Assembly (NCBI GenBank): GCA_031769625.1
Contig: JAUIMM010001030.1
Coordinates: 2,182,001-2,246,000, forward strand
From: Taudactylus pleione
Lineage: Eukaryota > Chordata > Amphibia > Anura > Myobatrachidae
Length of the DNA stretch: 64,000 nucleotides
Reading direction: 5' to 3'
Positions 1 through 12,375 of this stretch are shown here, in pieces (the stretch's first letter is position 1; each line of letters begins with the position of its first letter). Below the pieces are notes generated by a model. That model did no database searches. It was not told the origin of the DNA and saw only the letters and a program-made list of their open reading frames with translations. The translations under genes and the position numbers were made by a program.

Positions 1-209
1 AAAGAATGTTTTTATTAATCAAGAACTAGATCAGAGGCCTGAGGTCAGTACAGGGAAATGAAGGTGGAGTATGTAGTGGAAGGAGGGGAAGATAAAAATT
101 TCTATATCCTCACCTCTAAATTCCCACTTTGAGCACTAGACTGAACTCACTTCATTCGTTACTACTTCAAATGGTTTCAGTAGCTTGTATAAAACAGAGA
201 GTATTCTTC

Positions 210-1185
210 AGTGTACTGGACTAAGGTACATTCCCCCTTCTCTTCCTTTGTCATGGCTTGTTGTGTAGGTTTGGATTGCTTATTGCTGTTCCTCTATTTG
301 CGGAAGCATATAAAGAGTGGAATTCTACCTGGTCACTACCTCTTGCTTCAGTTGGTGGAATGGCAAATTGACCTGTGCTTGCAGCTGCTGCAGTCCTCTA
401 CATGTGGTTGCTGAATGACGAAAATGTCCAGAATCTTTCTTGTCACAGACAGCATATCCTGCACATCCCTTTCATTTTTTGTAAAAACAGTTGTAAGCAC
501 CAAGTTTATTGTGTGGGCAAAACATGGGACGTGTTCAAATTCACCCAGTTGTAAAGCTCTCACAATGTTTACATGTGTTATTTAAAATTACAAATTTTTG
601 AGGAGAGTCTGAGCAGGGTAAGCCGTTTTGCTATGACATCTCAGAGTTTCTCTAACAGGATGACACTGGTAGTGAAGCTGGTGATACAGAGAGTAGCCTG
701 CCTGTGAATGAGCTGGCAATGTGTGTTAGATACTTCTGCTGCTGAAGGTGATACACCCACCCAAGTGGGTTGTCACAGGTATGTAATATATAGTTTGATC
801 AGTACCATCTGTCCACATATCTGTGGTTAAGTTGATAGTGGATACAATGGCATTTACTAGGCCAAGAACTAGCTATGTTTTTTTAGCATCCCGATATAGG
901 AGAGGAATTGCTGTTCTTGTAAAATAGAATCAAGATGGAATTTTGTAGCGGGGACATGGGATCTCAATTAACTGTCTAAAACCATATGCATTGATAGCAG
1001 ATATTGGACGCAGATATAATGCTAGCATAGCCATCATGGCTTTAATGATCCGCTGTGTAACTGGATGGCTGTTTTCATACTTGCTTCCTCTTGCAAAGGA
1101 TTGTTTGACAGTCAATTGTTGTTTGAAACTAGTCTTCTTGGTTCCTTTCTGGTATGAAGATTCACCCCCAAAGCAGCAGTCCTAG
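210..1185 (-). pseudogene. hAT (ZBED-type) transposase relic
   Basis: This is a decayed DNA-transposon transposase read on the minus strand. Three blocks keep the order of hAT transposases. Positions 1115-930 translate to a block with KYENSHPVTQRIIKAMMAM and later GFRQLIE and PRYKIPS, matching the region before the catalytic core. About 870-780 reads VNAIVSTINLTTDMWTDGTD, the conserved hAT 'LTTDxWT' segment with the first catalytic Asp. Positions 563-348 read HVPCFAHTINLVL and VTRKILDIF, the 'CxAHxLNL' block. Stop codons and frame changes separate the blocks. The C-terminal dimerisation region would lie at or beyond the left edge and I do not see it. The family resembles ZBED-like hAT elements; the exact subfamily is not resolved. 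It is not expected to make an active enzyme. Confidence 0.8.
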
Positions 1186-2084
1186 TGGTCCAAAACATGG
1201 AAATAGGATAAAAACATACAATTTTGTAATATTACTGCCATATGATATCACCCGGACGTGAGCTGAAATTCACACTTACATTTATGCTTACTTGGAAGTA
1301 TAGACACATAAATGTTTCTTTGAATCCTTCTATTGTTCATTCAATGGTCACAATCTAACAGAGGGGTTCTCCCTGATGAGTGTAAAACAAAATAAAACAA
1401 AAAAGCTATAATGCAATATATGGGTGCAAACATGAGCTTTTATTGTTTAAAAATAAAATGGGGAAGTGTCCATACCATAAATGATGGAAAATAAATGTGT
1501 CCCACTGAACTAATGAAGACTTGAACCTGTGTAGGTCAAAAAGCAATAGGTGATATGTTTCTATGGTCAGGACACCGCACCAGAAAAAGACAATCCTTCA
1601 ATGAGTTTTGGCTTGCTGCGGCACATTTTCCCAGAATAATGTCTGTGCAAAACAGTGAGTAGATATATGGTGCATATACAATAGCTTAAAATAATACAAA
1701 CCTAAACAGTGTGATAACACCAATAGTTTGATCACTGAACACATAAAACAAATACATATTACATATGTATAGATAAAACTGTACAATATGCTGTAATAAC
1801 ATAACAAGCCAGGAAAATGGATAGATAGATAGATAGATATATATCATGCAGTCCATAGAATAAACTCACCACTCTGAGCAGAAAGCTGCGTTCATGTGGC
1901 AGCCATATTGTCATGCAGTAATAAAATTTTATACCATGAAGACGTTTGGACCATACTGCACAGCACCATTACTCTGCGCTATCTGTTGCCAGGCAACCAT
2001 TTGAGCAACACTAGCCGCTAGTGGTGTTGGGAAATTAATGCACTTAAGTGGATTATCATATAAAATGTTTAGCGACAATATGTC
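1186..2084. other. No gene recognised; AT-rich
   Basis: Short frames only, none with a recognisable domain. A short (ATAG)n microsatellite lies near 1820-1842. The upstream part of the hAT relic may extend into the left end of this stretch, but I see no BED finger. Confidence 0.4.
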
Positions 2085-2305
2085 GTTAGATCCGGCCTGA
2101 TCGGACAACATGTCAGCAACATCATCTAGTGTGTACACTCAATGTCGCTGACGATGCTCGCTCCCACGCATCGTCAGTGACTTCATCTGTTGGACCTGCT
2201 TGCAGATAAAATGGGCGACATCGTCAGCGAGGGCCATGCTGTTGAATGCAGCTTGGCCCCCGCTGTCGCGATGTCACTCCCGACATCAGCAAGTGTGTAT
2301 GTGTG
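2085..2305. repeat. Interspersed repeat M1, copy 1
   Basis: This stretch is about 85-90% identical by eye to 5336-5550 in the same orientation. Shared blocks include ACATGTCAGCAACATC, CACTCAATGTCGCTGA and CACTCCCGACATCAGCAAG. It is rich in short inverted words around GACGATG/CATCGTC, as in MITE-like foldback elements. Terminal repeats and a target duplication were not resolved. The function is unknown and it has no coding capacity. Confidence 0.6.
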
Positions 2306-3180
2306 GTAACCCCATAGTTACGCGGTTACCCTATTAACTAGTTAGGGGATATAGTTACCCTGCAAGCCCCTGTCAGTTTTTTTTTTATAAGATCATCTAG
2401 CACCATTGGTCCCTAGGATAATACAGTGAATTTTTGCTGACCTTTCTCCCTCGGACCTTACTGAGCATGTGTAGACAGGGAGGTAGAAAGTGCCCCTTGG
2501 TCAGCAACCCATTTTTGGAGGGAAAATCCTGCCCATTGATAGGCAGCCCTAGTGTCCAGGCAGAGATCCCTGTAGGCAGCCTGTTGCTGGGTCCCCCCTG
2601 TCCACTCATAGATTCCAGACTGACAGGGAGGAGAGTGAGAGCTTATAAAATACCCTCCTCTGGGCTGATCAGTGCTGGGTCTGGGAGGAATTTCTGAAAA
2701 AGGGATTGTCTTTGAGGTATTTCTGTGGAGGGTCCCTGGATCTGTACAAATAGGGGTGCAGTAACCCCTCTCATTTACCCTGGATTACAAATACTGCACC
2801 TGGTATGCTGTCTGTAATGAGTTGCGATGGAGTGCCCTTGGATCTGTAGAAATAGGGGTGCAGTAACCCCTCTCATTTATCCTGGATTACAAATACTGCA
2901 CCTGGTGCTGTCTGTAAGGAGTTTCAGTGGAGTGCCCTTGGAGCTGTAAAAATAAGGATGCTATAACTTTTATGTTTGCCCTGGATTACAATTACCAGAC
3001 TTCACATTAGCCCGGAAGGCTACCTATCCATCCTGCCAGGAGTGGTGCTCTGATGCTGGATGTGAGTCCCTGGAGGAAGCTTGCCTGAGGACTTACATAG
3101 AGGACCCTGCTTTGGAAGAAGCCCCCTCTGAATAAAGGACTGCCTTCCTAAGTGCCTGTTATCAGGAGGCGTCACATGTG
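2306..3180 (+). repeat. LTR-like segment (TATA and poly(A) signals), tentative
   Basis: The stretch begins after repeat M1. It contains a TATA-like box (TTATAAAATA near 2643) and a poly(A) signal (AATAAA near 3132) about 490 bp downstream, the order expected in an LTR. A tandem array sits between them. I found no terminal TG..CA pair with a duplication and no primer-binding site, so it may instead be unique sequence. No gag or pol homology follows. Confidence 0.25.
2725..2990. repeat. Tandem repeat, about 101 bp x 2.6
   Basis: Copies start at about 2725, 2827 and 2927, each opening with (G/A)TGGAG(G/T)G(T/C)CC and followed by GGATCTGT. They include GGGGTGCAGTAACCCCTCTC and a GGATTACAAATACTGCACC block. 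The third copy is more diverged. Confidence 0.8.
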
Positions 3181-4285
3181 GAAGTCTGCGCATGCTGGGA
3201 GAGAAGAGGAGCTGCCTGGGAAGGAGGTCTCATCGCTCCATCATCGCAGATGAAGCCCCAGCTGAGGAAAAGGTCCCGCCAGTGATGAAAACCCTGCTGG
3301 CACCCGCACGGGCAGAAGAAAAGACAGCCCCAGAGGAAGAGTGCTTCAGGACCCCTCCTGCTGCTGTGTTTGTTTGTCTGCTGGACAGAGGCCCTGTGGA
3401 AAGGGAATTTCACCTGTTGCTCCTTGTAAAATACCTGCCAGAGGTCTGCAGCTGGGAACTCCGGTGCGGTGCCAAGCATCCCAGAGTTTCCCTGGACATC
3501 TTGGGAGGCTGAACAGCCACTGCCAGGGGTGAGATCATACCAGAACCTCCCCATACTTTGTCCCTCCACAGCTCCTATCTTCCCTCCATTAAGGCCTGCC
3601 CCTCTGTACACCTATCCTATCTGGGCCCCCTGGGTCTATTGCATTATCCTTTACCTTGTGGCTAACCATGATTAGGCTGGGAGACTAGGTTTTGTGTAAG
3701 AGCTGGGACCGGGGGTTAGTCTCCCACACAACTGGGTGTAGAAAGGGGTCATAGTGTCTTAAATTAGGTAAAGTGTGTGTGTAATGTTGAAATAGGGGGG
3801 AAGTAAAAGATAGGTCACACCTCTTTTCCCCAAGAATTGTATTGGTGGTCATTTTCTTTCCTGTGAACCTCTTTCTCATGTCCAGGAGGGGACGTGACTT
3901 ATGGGTGTTGGCTCATGTCCGATGCCACCGTGGATTGTCCTATGATTATTTTTAAACTAAATGCAATGCTATTGATGTGTATTTGCCTCTGTTTAGTGTC
4001 AATTAAGTGGGTGATAGTGGCCATCCGTGGCCCTTTATCTGTTATAGCACTCTGTAAAGCTGTTCACTGCTCGCTGTGATATTGTCAATGTTGATTAATA
4101 TTTTGCTTGCATGAAATGTTTGAATATTTACTGGTACTGGTATTAATGTAAATTGTCTCTTATGCACTGTTTGCACGGTATCCATTTCAAAGTCCATTCA
4201 TGCTGATGTAATGTATATTACTTGTTTATTTATCCCTGTGTAACCCCGGCTGGCAATTCTGGTGGTAGTAATTTGTGGCATAGGC
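3181..4285. other. No gene recognised; GC-richer then AT-rich
   Basis: Open frames exist on both strands at 3160-3680 (up to 149 codons), but they overlap each other antisense. None shows a known domain, so I do not call a gene. The stretch after 3700 has nothing I recognise. Confidence 0.35.
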
Positions 4286-4289
4286 GTTT

Positions 4290-4800
4290 AGGGAAACTGT
4301 GCTACATTATTGCAGCCGGTGAACTACTGCTATCAGCATAGCCTCAGTGTTGTCCTTATTTTTCTCAAGGCCCAAAAATTGTGTTACATCATTGCTGCCG
4401 GTGAACTACTGCTATCAGCATAGCCTCAGTGTTGTCCTTATTTTTTTCTCAAGGCCCAAAGACTATGTTACATTATTGCTGCTGGTGAACTACTGCTACC
4501 AGCATAGCCTCAGGTGATCCCTATTTCCTCAAGGCTCAAGGACTGTGTTACATTATTGCAAGTTGCCGGTGAGCTACTGCTACCAGCATAGCCTCAGTGT
4601 TGTCCTTATTTTTTTCCTTAAGGCCCAAAGACTGTGTAAATTATTGCAAGTTGCCGGTGAACTACTGCTAAAAGCATAGCCTCGGTGTAGTCCCTATTTT
4701 CTCAAGGCTCAAAGAGTGTGTTAAATTATTGCAAATTTGCCGGTGAATTATTGCTATCTGCATAAACTGTTAGCCGTTTTCAGCTGGAGAACAACAAGTT
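4290..4800. repeat. Tandem repeat, about 84 bp x 6
   Basis: The word GC(C/T)GGTGAACTACTGCTA recurs at about 4315, 4397, 4481, 4565, 4653 and 4739, a spacing of 82-88 bp. Each unit continues with CAGCATAGCCTCAGTGT and then TCAAGGCCCAAAGA. The last unit is degenerate. Confidence 0.85.
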
Positions 4801-5335
4801 CAAGCTTGGCCTGCATGTGTTTTCCCACGTTTTTTTTAGCAAAAGTTGAAGCATTAGCACGGACTGTATACCAAAGCTATAGCCTGCTGGTGCATTACTG
4901 ACCCAAACTCAACCTGCAGGTTTCAAGTACTGTTCTTTCTTTTGCCTGGAGTCAAAGTAAAGTCTGCAGATACTGTGGTTCTTGTTGTTTACACTCGCTT
5001 GCCAGCTGGGGTCACCGGTAGAGGACAGGGGGGTAATAAGCAAAGATCTTGATGTTAAAAAGTGTAATTTATTTCTTTTAAATCTGTGAATGGTAAACAT
5101 TTCCTGTGTCAAGTGTTGATCTTTGATTGGATACAATAAAATTGTGTTGTACCTTCCTTTCAGTCTGGTCACTGTCTGCAAAACAAAAGGGAACATTAGC
5201 AAACTTGCCTCTCTGTCGCGGTGTGTCCTATATAAGCTACGAAGAACTCGGCCACCTAAGCATTTCTAAACACACCTGAACCCGGTGCTAGTGGTGCACC
5301 AGTCAGTACTTCACATATGCACTTCTTGCTAATGC
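4801..5335. other. No gene recognised
   Basis: A 97-codon minus-strand frame at 5202-4909 has no recognisable motif. The composition is typical of the surrounding repeat-derived DNA. Confidence 0.35.
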
Positions 5336-5640
5336 CGGGCCGGATCCGACGACATGTCAGCAACATCGTTTAGTGTGTACACTCAATGTCGCTGATGATG
5401 CTCATTCCTGCGCATCGTTAGTGACATCGCCCGTTGGATCTGCATGCAGGTCCAAAAGGCAACATCGTCAGCGAGAGCCATGCTGCTGATTGCAGCATTG
5501 CCCCCACTGTCGAAATGTCACTCCCGACATCAGCAAGTGTGTATGCACTTGCCAATGCAGGGACCCCCGCCGGGTCCTGTCGCACGACAGGACAGCTGGG
5601 TACACATCATTAAATGTATACCCAGCTTTAGGCGGGTTAG
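5336..5640. repeat. Interspersed repeat M1, copy 2
   Basis: Second copy of the repeat at 2085-2305, same orientation. It extends further right through GGGACCCCCGCCGGGTCCTG and a short inverted repeat (AGCTGGGTACAC with TATACCCAGCT). CpG sites differ between the copies, consistent with methylation-driven decay. Confidence 0.6.
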
Positions 5641-6144
5641 TTCCACATAGCAGTGACTGCAATGTGATATTAAAATGCAAGATCTATGTCCCAAAAGGCA
5701 TTGCAGTGTTTATATATAAGGCAGTTGCTATGCAACTAATTACAAAGAGCATAGTAGTCTCTTGAATAGTTATGGTTGCACAGCTAACCCCTCTGATGAT
5801 AAGAATAATGGGGCTAAGTGACAGTGGCCAAGCAAATCACTCTGATAGTAATAATAATGAGAAAATATGGGCGAATATATACAGACATGAAATTATATAA
5901 AAATAAATACATATAAAAATTATAAAAAATATATATATATATAAAAAAACACAGAGGATATAGGTTATTTATGTAAAAATAAAATACATGTATGATAAAA
6001 ACAGCTTCTGTCTGAACACTAGATGATAAATAAATTATAAATGAAATGTTTAAATTCATAATTTAAGCCTGCAGGCTTAAGAGTTCATGTAATCACTGTG
6101 TTGCACACACAACTGAGCTTCAGAGGGACTGGTAAATTCTTCAC
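5641..6144. other. No gene; AT-rich with (AT)n run
   Basis: AT-rich spacer with a TATATA run near 5930-5945. No coding or RNA signal seen. Confidence 0.4.
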
Positions 6145-6147
6145 AGT

Positions 6148-6555
6148 GGGCCTGATTCAGACCCGTTCGCAAGCGCTGAGCACTCGCAACCGAGTCGATG
6201 GTGGCCCAGAGCGCATGTGCACGACTGAGTTGGCTCCGCCATGCGCATGCGCGAGACCCGGATAGTGACGGGCAAGCCGTTGCTCCGGGTCTTGCACCAA
6301 AGGGGGCGTGCTGTCGATGTTGAGTGACAGCACGCCCCCTTTGGTGGGCGGGCCGTGGGGGTGGCTGCCCAAACGGAGGCGTTCCCATGTGAACGCCTCC
6401 GTTTGGGGCGGCCCCACTGACATCACGAGTGATGTCAGTGGGAGAGATTTTGGCTCTGATAGAGCCGAAATCTCTCTGGGGCTTGCGGCAACGAGACCCT
6501 ACCACAAGGGTCTCGTCGCAAGCCCGATGGTCGCGTCCGGTTCAGAATCAGGGCC
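6148..6555. mobile_element. GC-rich foldback MITE, family M2 copy 1
   Basis: Non-autonomous element beginning GGGCCTGATTCAGACCCG and ending in the inverse TCAGAATCAGGGCC. A 3-bp direct repeat AGT flanks it (6145-6147 and 6556-6558). It holds several nested perfect hairpins: GGGGGCGTGCTGTC against GACAGCACGCCCCC, GGAGGCGTTCCCATG against its inverse, and CACTGACATCAC against GTGATGTCAGTG. A second copy lies at 59744-60254. The 3-bp duplication suggests a PIF/Harbinger-like origin; this is inferred from form only. Confidence 0.75.
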
Positions 6556-6608
6556 AGTCAGGAAGACCACTTATTATATTGTATACGCCCTGTGCAGCCA
6601 CAGACTTA

Positions 6609-7212
6609 GGACCTGATTCAGACCCGTTCGCAAACGGCCGCTCGCTTGTACGTGGCCGATGTTATGCATTTGCGCATGCGTTTGGATCGCAGTGCGTGAA
6701 CTAGTTCGAGCGATCGGGAAGCTCTCACTCGCCCAGCAAAGACAACTCAGTGGAATGAGTGACAGGAGAGACCATTTGTGAGTGGTAACAGGGGCAGGGC
6801 TGTAGTAACGGCGGAGTGGAGTTGCGAACGCAGGCGTGCCTGAGTGTTTCAACGCCATTTCAGAGGCGTCCATAATTAACAGGCAGCGTCAGAGTACATG
6901 TCACCTGGCTGGTTTTTACACTGAAATGCTCGCAGTGCTTGCTGTATGGTAAATGCAACTGCAAGTGCTGCGGTCAGATCCGATGGAACCCAATGTACTG
7001 ATGGTTGTATATACTTCCTGGAGATGACGTGCGCTAGTGGGCGGATGAAGACAGGCTGGTGGGTATCTATAAACACAAAGTGATCGCTCGCCAAGACATA
7101 GTGGGCGTGCTTATGCCTTGCCATGCGATCGCCTGCCTTGACGTCACTTAGCTGAATTTGCATATACTGGGTGCGAGCGGCTGCATCTACCGAGTGGGTC
7201 TGAATGAGCTCC
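6609..7212. mobile_element. Harbinger-like MITE with TTA duplication
   Basis: The left end GGACCTGATTCAGACCCG is inversely matched by CGGGTCTGAATGAGCTCC-like sequence at the right end (actual start GAGTGGGTCTGAATGAG). TTA direct repeats flank it at 6606-6608 and 7213-7215, the hallmark target of PIF/Harbinger transposons. There is no transposase. The termini resemble M2, so the two are probably cross-mobilised. Confidence 0.7.
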
Positions 7213-8090
7213 TTAATCCAGCTGTGTTTGTGCATGTGCCTACAAGCTCTCCTTGGTGATGTCTGTAAATTCTGGCTCGATTGCACCTGCTCATAATTAT
7301 ATATTGTTATGCGAAAAACAGACACATATGTAGCAAAACAGCATCTAACAAATTTATTTTTATGACCTATTATGTTTAGTCTATAACAGCATTTAATATT
7401 AGATTTACTTTAACACTTCATCTATACTACTGTAATTTAAACTTTTTCCATGCAGTAGATCACAAGACTTGAAGGCTGAATGAACAGTTCCCGCAAATCT
7501 AATTTTAACCTGAAGGTAGATTTCCTACAGCATATATACAGTATTTTTTTTTTATGTTATGTAAACGGCACTACAGAGAACACATTCTCATCAACAGTAA
7601 AATGTTTGTTGGTGAAAAACATCCCTGTTTAAAATCTGAATCTCCTGGACAGTCCAAGAAATCAATGAAGCAAAAAACATATGACCTTTGTAAAAAAATA
7701 AAAAAAAATAAAAAAGAAAAGATATTCTTTCAAAGGGCAAATTTCCTGGCAAGAGTTTGAATGTAGCTTTAAAACAAGTTTCATCCAGATTTAAAATTGT
7801 TTTTGATCAGCATTCAAAACACTCATTCATAAGGATATGCACAAGATGATTGCCAGAAATCACATGGATTGCAAAATTTATTCTGGTGTAAGAAAAAGAA
7901 AGGCACTAAACTCATTATAAATATTACTTGATTTAGAAAGTATGTAGCAGTTATGTTACAAGCTCTTGAGGCTGTCTTTAAGTACTATCAAATATTATTA
8001 AACTTCTGAAATACAAATTGCTTGTATGATATATTCGTCAGTTAAGTGTCACCTATCAGAGCAGCGCTCAGACTGTATTTGCTTTACAAA
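7213..8090. other. No gene recognised; AT-rich
   Basis: Only short AT-rich frames, including a lysine-rich 68-codon frame caused by A-runs. Nothing supported. Confidence 0.4.
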
Positions 8091-8098
8091 TGAATGAT

Positions 8099-8275
8099 CA
8101 GTTGCAGCTCCAGATGTGTGGCTGCAGTGCAGTTCAAAATTCAAATAGGGGAGCCACAGCAACTGTCAGTGAGTCCCAGCCGGGAATGTTTGGCAGCGTT
8201 TGGAGTGGCAGTTGGTGTGGCTTCCCTATTTAAATTTTGAACTGCGCTGCAGCCCCAGCTCTGGTGCTACCACTG
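8099..8275. mobile_element. hAT-type foldback MITE, family M3 copy 1
   Basis: A palindromic 177-bp element. Left CAGTGCAGTTCAAAATTCAA and GGGGAGCCACA are inversely matched by TTTTGAACTGCGCTG and GTGTGGCTTCCC. It ends CCACTG and starts CAG. An 8-bp flanking repeat (8091-8098 and 8276-8283) shares 6 of 8 bases, consistent with a hAT target duplication. Other copies are at 58739-58871 and 62727-62881. Confidence 0.7.
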
Positions 8276-8283
8276 CAAATGAT

Positions 8284-10530
8284 GCCCAAATATTAGCACA
8301 ATTTTTATGTTATATCAACGCATATGTCCATTTGCAGATTTTGTTGCATATTATTTTTGTGGCTCTTTATAACTGGAGCTATAGAATGTGGACTGCATAC
8401 AAAATGGGCATGTTAGCATAATTGCATCTATAAACACATGTACTGTACATCTGTATCTCCTTTGGGTGCAATGATTCGCAATTATGAGGATGACAATCAT
8501 TTTCACTATCTAACCACTTCAAATTGTCTGATTGTGGATTGACCTCTCTAGCTGATAAAACTTAATTCATTAGTGTGGTTACTATATTATATATAAGTTG
8601 CATCCATTAATTCAGAATACTCAAATTATTTTCCATTTAGCTGCAGAAGGAGAGAAAATTTCCTTTGAATATGTGACTATTTGTTGCTATACCAACTACA
8701 GACGATATGTAGCAGTCTACTATACTGTCAACAATGTCAATTGCAACAAGTGAACATCTGCTGCAATATCAGTTACTGCTGTCGGATGGTAGTGTACTGT
8801 CAGCATTAACAATTTCAAACTATTTTACACTTGCTGTGATCAGCATATTGCTAAAGATCAAGTCAGTAAGGAGTAAGAAACCTTACGTGAATTCAAGATC
8901 AAATTTGGAGTTTTATTTGTCTGCTAGTGCTTTAAAGAGTCTTCTTTTGTTACCTGTTAATTCACTTTAACTTTGTTCATTTCTATTCTGCCAGATGTTT
9001 TACAACGCTACTCAGAGAAGCAGAAAGTGGAGATTGACGTCCTGAAGCAAGTAGTCCTTGCAGCTGATATGCACAATGAGTTGTACAGCCAACTCAAGTG
9101 TATTTTTGTTGTCCAGAAGCCTAAAATTGCTGCTCCCTTCATTTTGATGGCAAGCCTGAATAGTGTTTAGTTAGCTTCTTGACCAAGATTTGTATGCAGT
9201 TTAAACGACAGTACAAGCAGCATTATTCTTTACATAATGGATCAAATGTGGAACATGCCAACTCCCTGCAAACGGTTCAGACTTTGGCATAGATCCACAA
9301 ATCTGCAAATAGAACAATCTGTTAAAGGCAAAATCAAAGAGTTTGTCGACGTGTTGACACTGATCTGCCAATTTCACCACAATATATGCCTGGATTGAGC
9401 AACATGGTAGCTCAGTTACCAAGTATGCCACTGAAGTATGGACTCTTGCATCAGAGACCAGTATGAATGAAGAGTCACTAATCTTCTCCGTTCAGAGATG
9501 ATTGGTGGACTTCATTGAAGACAAGCTCATTTGTTGACATCTTCCTACCTCCCTAGAGTGACTCATCACCATTTGCATTCAGCTCATCTTATGCTAATTC
9601 TTTCTATGTCAATTGAATGCTTTAAAAAGCCTATGTATAGGAGATTAATTTTACTAAAGACAAGAGAAATCACCATGAAGAAACAGACTGAAGTCTTTAT
9701 TGTGGCATCTGAGGCCATTAGAAGTAAGACTGTCCAGAAATGTACCGTGCTGAACAAGTGGTTACTAAGCCAAGGGGAAATGGTTTTGCTTACTGGAATA
9801 TGAAGCAAATGCGGTGAGAATTGTGGCAATTATTCTTCCATGTTTCTTTGTTCAACTTAAGATGCCATTGCTCTTTCCAGAAAGCTTGGTCTATAGACAG
9901 AAGGCCTTTTTGGATTCTGGAGCCATGCAGATTCATAAATGAACTACCCTTAGTTCTGTAGAGCAGATCAATAATCTTAGAATCTATGAAAGTATGACCC
10001 ATTGCAGCAGCCTCAGTTCTGGTCCTGGAATGGTGCAGTGTTCTTTTTAGTGACATAGAAAGATGGTTCCTTAAGACCGTACATTGACTGTTGTGGATTC
10101 AACAAATGCTATCAAGAACTTTCTCCTAATAATCTCTGGACATGTCTTATTACTTAATTCGTATCTTGGAGTTGGATGGCCTTTAACACAAAGTATGACC
10201 GCTACAAATACCAAGTCATGCTGTTCCTTCCATGCAACACACCAGCCAACTTCCAAGCATATATGAATGTCCTCTTTAGAGACCGACTAAAGAGATCAGT
10301 CTTCCTTTACTATAATTGACTATTTGCAGAGGAGTGTTTTTTCAACCAGTCCCCATTGAGCTTCCTTTGACACGTAATTTCAGCAGAAGATATAGCAAGG
10401 AACTGATAATGCTTTCCACTGTACAGAGTTGTCCAGAACTCATGGGGATCAAGGCATCACTTCTGACTGGGTGGTCTCTATTGCTTGCATGGGTACAGTT
10501 CTCATGGTAAAAATGTTTCTGCCTCATATT
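8284..10530. other. No confident gene; degenerate coding-like stretch
   Basis: Plus-strand frames at 8985-9170 (containing RYSEKQKVEIDVLKQ) and around 9530-9800 are coding-like but interrupted. I could not assign them to a family. They may be a very old transposase or other pseudogene. The rest shows nothing I recognise. Confidence 0.3.
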
Positions 10531-11245
10531 CAGTATCAGGCCCTGTCTCACTCTAGAAGCCATTAAAACTGTCATTCATGCACTTATCCTCTATCAACCA
10601 GACTACTGTAATTGCTCCTTACTGGCCTACCAATCTCCTGCCTTGTCGTCTTATTTCCTCATCTCTAATGCCCAACTCAGTTCCTATTATGTGACTACCT
10701 CTGTATACTCAATGCCACTGAGAATCAAGTTCAAATGCATCTCACTCACCAGCAAAGCCCTCAATCACTCTATCCCTCATCTCCAGCCTCATTCCGACAC
10801 ATACTCCATCTCACCCACTCAACTTTGCTAATGACTGCAATATCTTCTCCTCTAACACCTGCCTCAGGAATTCTATTGTGTATCTCCCAATCTCTGGAAT
10901 GCCCTCACATGTTCTTTCAGACACTCATCCAGCCTGCCAGACATCAAATGTGCCTTAACTAATTTTTTCTTAGAAGCCTACTACCTTTCATCCGAAATCT
11001 CCATATTCCAACTCTGCCCCCCTCTCCCGCTATGTGTCCATCCACGGTACCTCTGGAATGTTAGATTTTGCAAGCAGGGCAATTTGTATTTATATAATTG
11101 TGTAATATGCATGCTGTACTTTTGTTGTTATGTAAAATTGAGAATTTACTTATTACTGTCCTGTTTGCTTACTCTTGTAATGTGACTGTATATTATATTC
11201 TATGCATGGCACTGCAAAACCCTTGTAGTGCTAAAAAAAAGAAAA
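10530..11245 (+). pseudogene. L2/CR1-type LINE ORF2 3' end and 3' UTR
   Basis: Fragment of a non-LTR retrotransposon. Conceptual translation across frames gives the end of the reverse-transcriptase region: YQPDYC followed by SLLAY (from the family's 'LDYCNSLLAGLP'), then PLRIKFKCISLTSKALNHS, then SLWNALTCSF and SSSLPDIK, equivalent to the family's 'SLWNxLPxxxRxxxSLxxFKxxL' tail. A 3' UTR follows, ending near CACTGCAAAACCCTTGTAG and an A-rich tail. It is 5' truncated and carries frameshifts and stops. Such truncation is normal for target-primed insertion. Assignment to L2 rather than another CR1-clade family rests on the motif wording and tail. Confidence 0.6.
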
Positions 11246-12375
11246 GATAATAACAAAATTACAAGTGCAAAAGGCCCCCCAATTGTATTTTGCTTTACTT
11301 GCAGAACTGATCATATACTGTATGCAAGATGCATCAAGCTCATTGAGGGTAATACATGTGTCTACTTTACTGCTGGAGTGAGCAGTAGTATATTAGCCTG
11401 GTTTTCTGTCCAGAGGTGTGGTGTTTCATGTTAGTAGTTATTGCTTAAACTAAAGTAAACAATTCACACATAATATAGTACAAGACTGGGCAACATTATT
11501 AATATCTAAGAAAGCCTAATTAATCAAGTAAAAGTAAATAAGAAAGAGATATAAAGACAAAAGGAAAGAATTAATCATGTTCAATCCATCTATGGCCTTT
11601 CCCTTTTAAAGATGAAATGTAATATATGCTTTATTGCTGTGGACCGAGTACAAATATCACTGTAATAATGTGAATCGATTACAGTAGCCATATTAATATA
11701 GTATTGTCATAAATTGGAGAGATTTGCTTAAATTCAGACAATCAGAAGTGGCCATCACCATCATCTTGCATCTTACACCACTAATTGAGCAGCTACAATA
11801 CAAGTGATTTATCTCCAAACAGGTGCTTGTGCACATTTCTTGTTCTTTGTTTGTACTCATTTGATACCAAGTATCATTAATCTGACAATTTATTGCACAA
11901 TCATTGACCTTGAGAGACAGATTATTTTCTCATTTTGATAAATACATTGTTCAATTATTATGATTAGATGTTTTTTCTGTTTAATCTGAGTGTCCTTTGA
12001 CTTTCTTTATCTTCTTATTTCCTCCACAGATATTTTTCCTGTCTTTCACATCTCTCATATTGTCAAATTGCTCTGGCATTTAGAACATATTTTTATTTTA
12101 CCAATAGGGCAACCAGCCCAGGGTTATACTGAGATTACTGTCAATATCTGGATTAATTGAGTTTACTCAGAGTGATAACCCATTAGGATTTGTTTGTCCT
12201 TTTTTTCTATGTTTGTCTGTTATAAGTCTGTAGGTCAAAACCTTTACTTAATAAAATGTAATGTCATAGACCTTGTAATATGCTATGATGTAATGTTTTG
12301 TGTGCTCCACTTTAGAAGCACTTGTCACACCTACAGTATGTGTGATTTTGTGTATACAGATATGTCCTCATACAT
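11246..12375. other. No gene recognised; AT-rich
   Basis: AT-rich sequence without long frames, arrays or clear terminal repeats. It could be old unique intergenic DNA. Confidence 0.4.

Noticed and set aside
3162..3611. 149-codon minus-strand and 106-codon plus-strand frames
   Set aside because: They overlap antisense in a GC-richer patch. Neither shows a domain, a splice context or a homologue that I recognise.
8973..9170. 65-codon frame starting near DVLQRYSEKQKVEID
   Set aside because: It looks coding-like, but I could not tie it to a known family, and the surrounding frames are interrupted.
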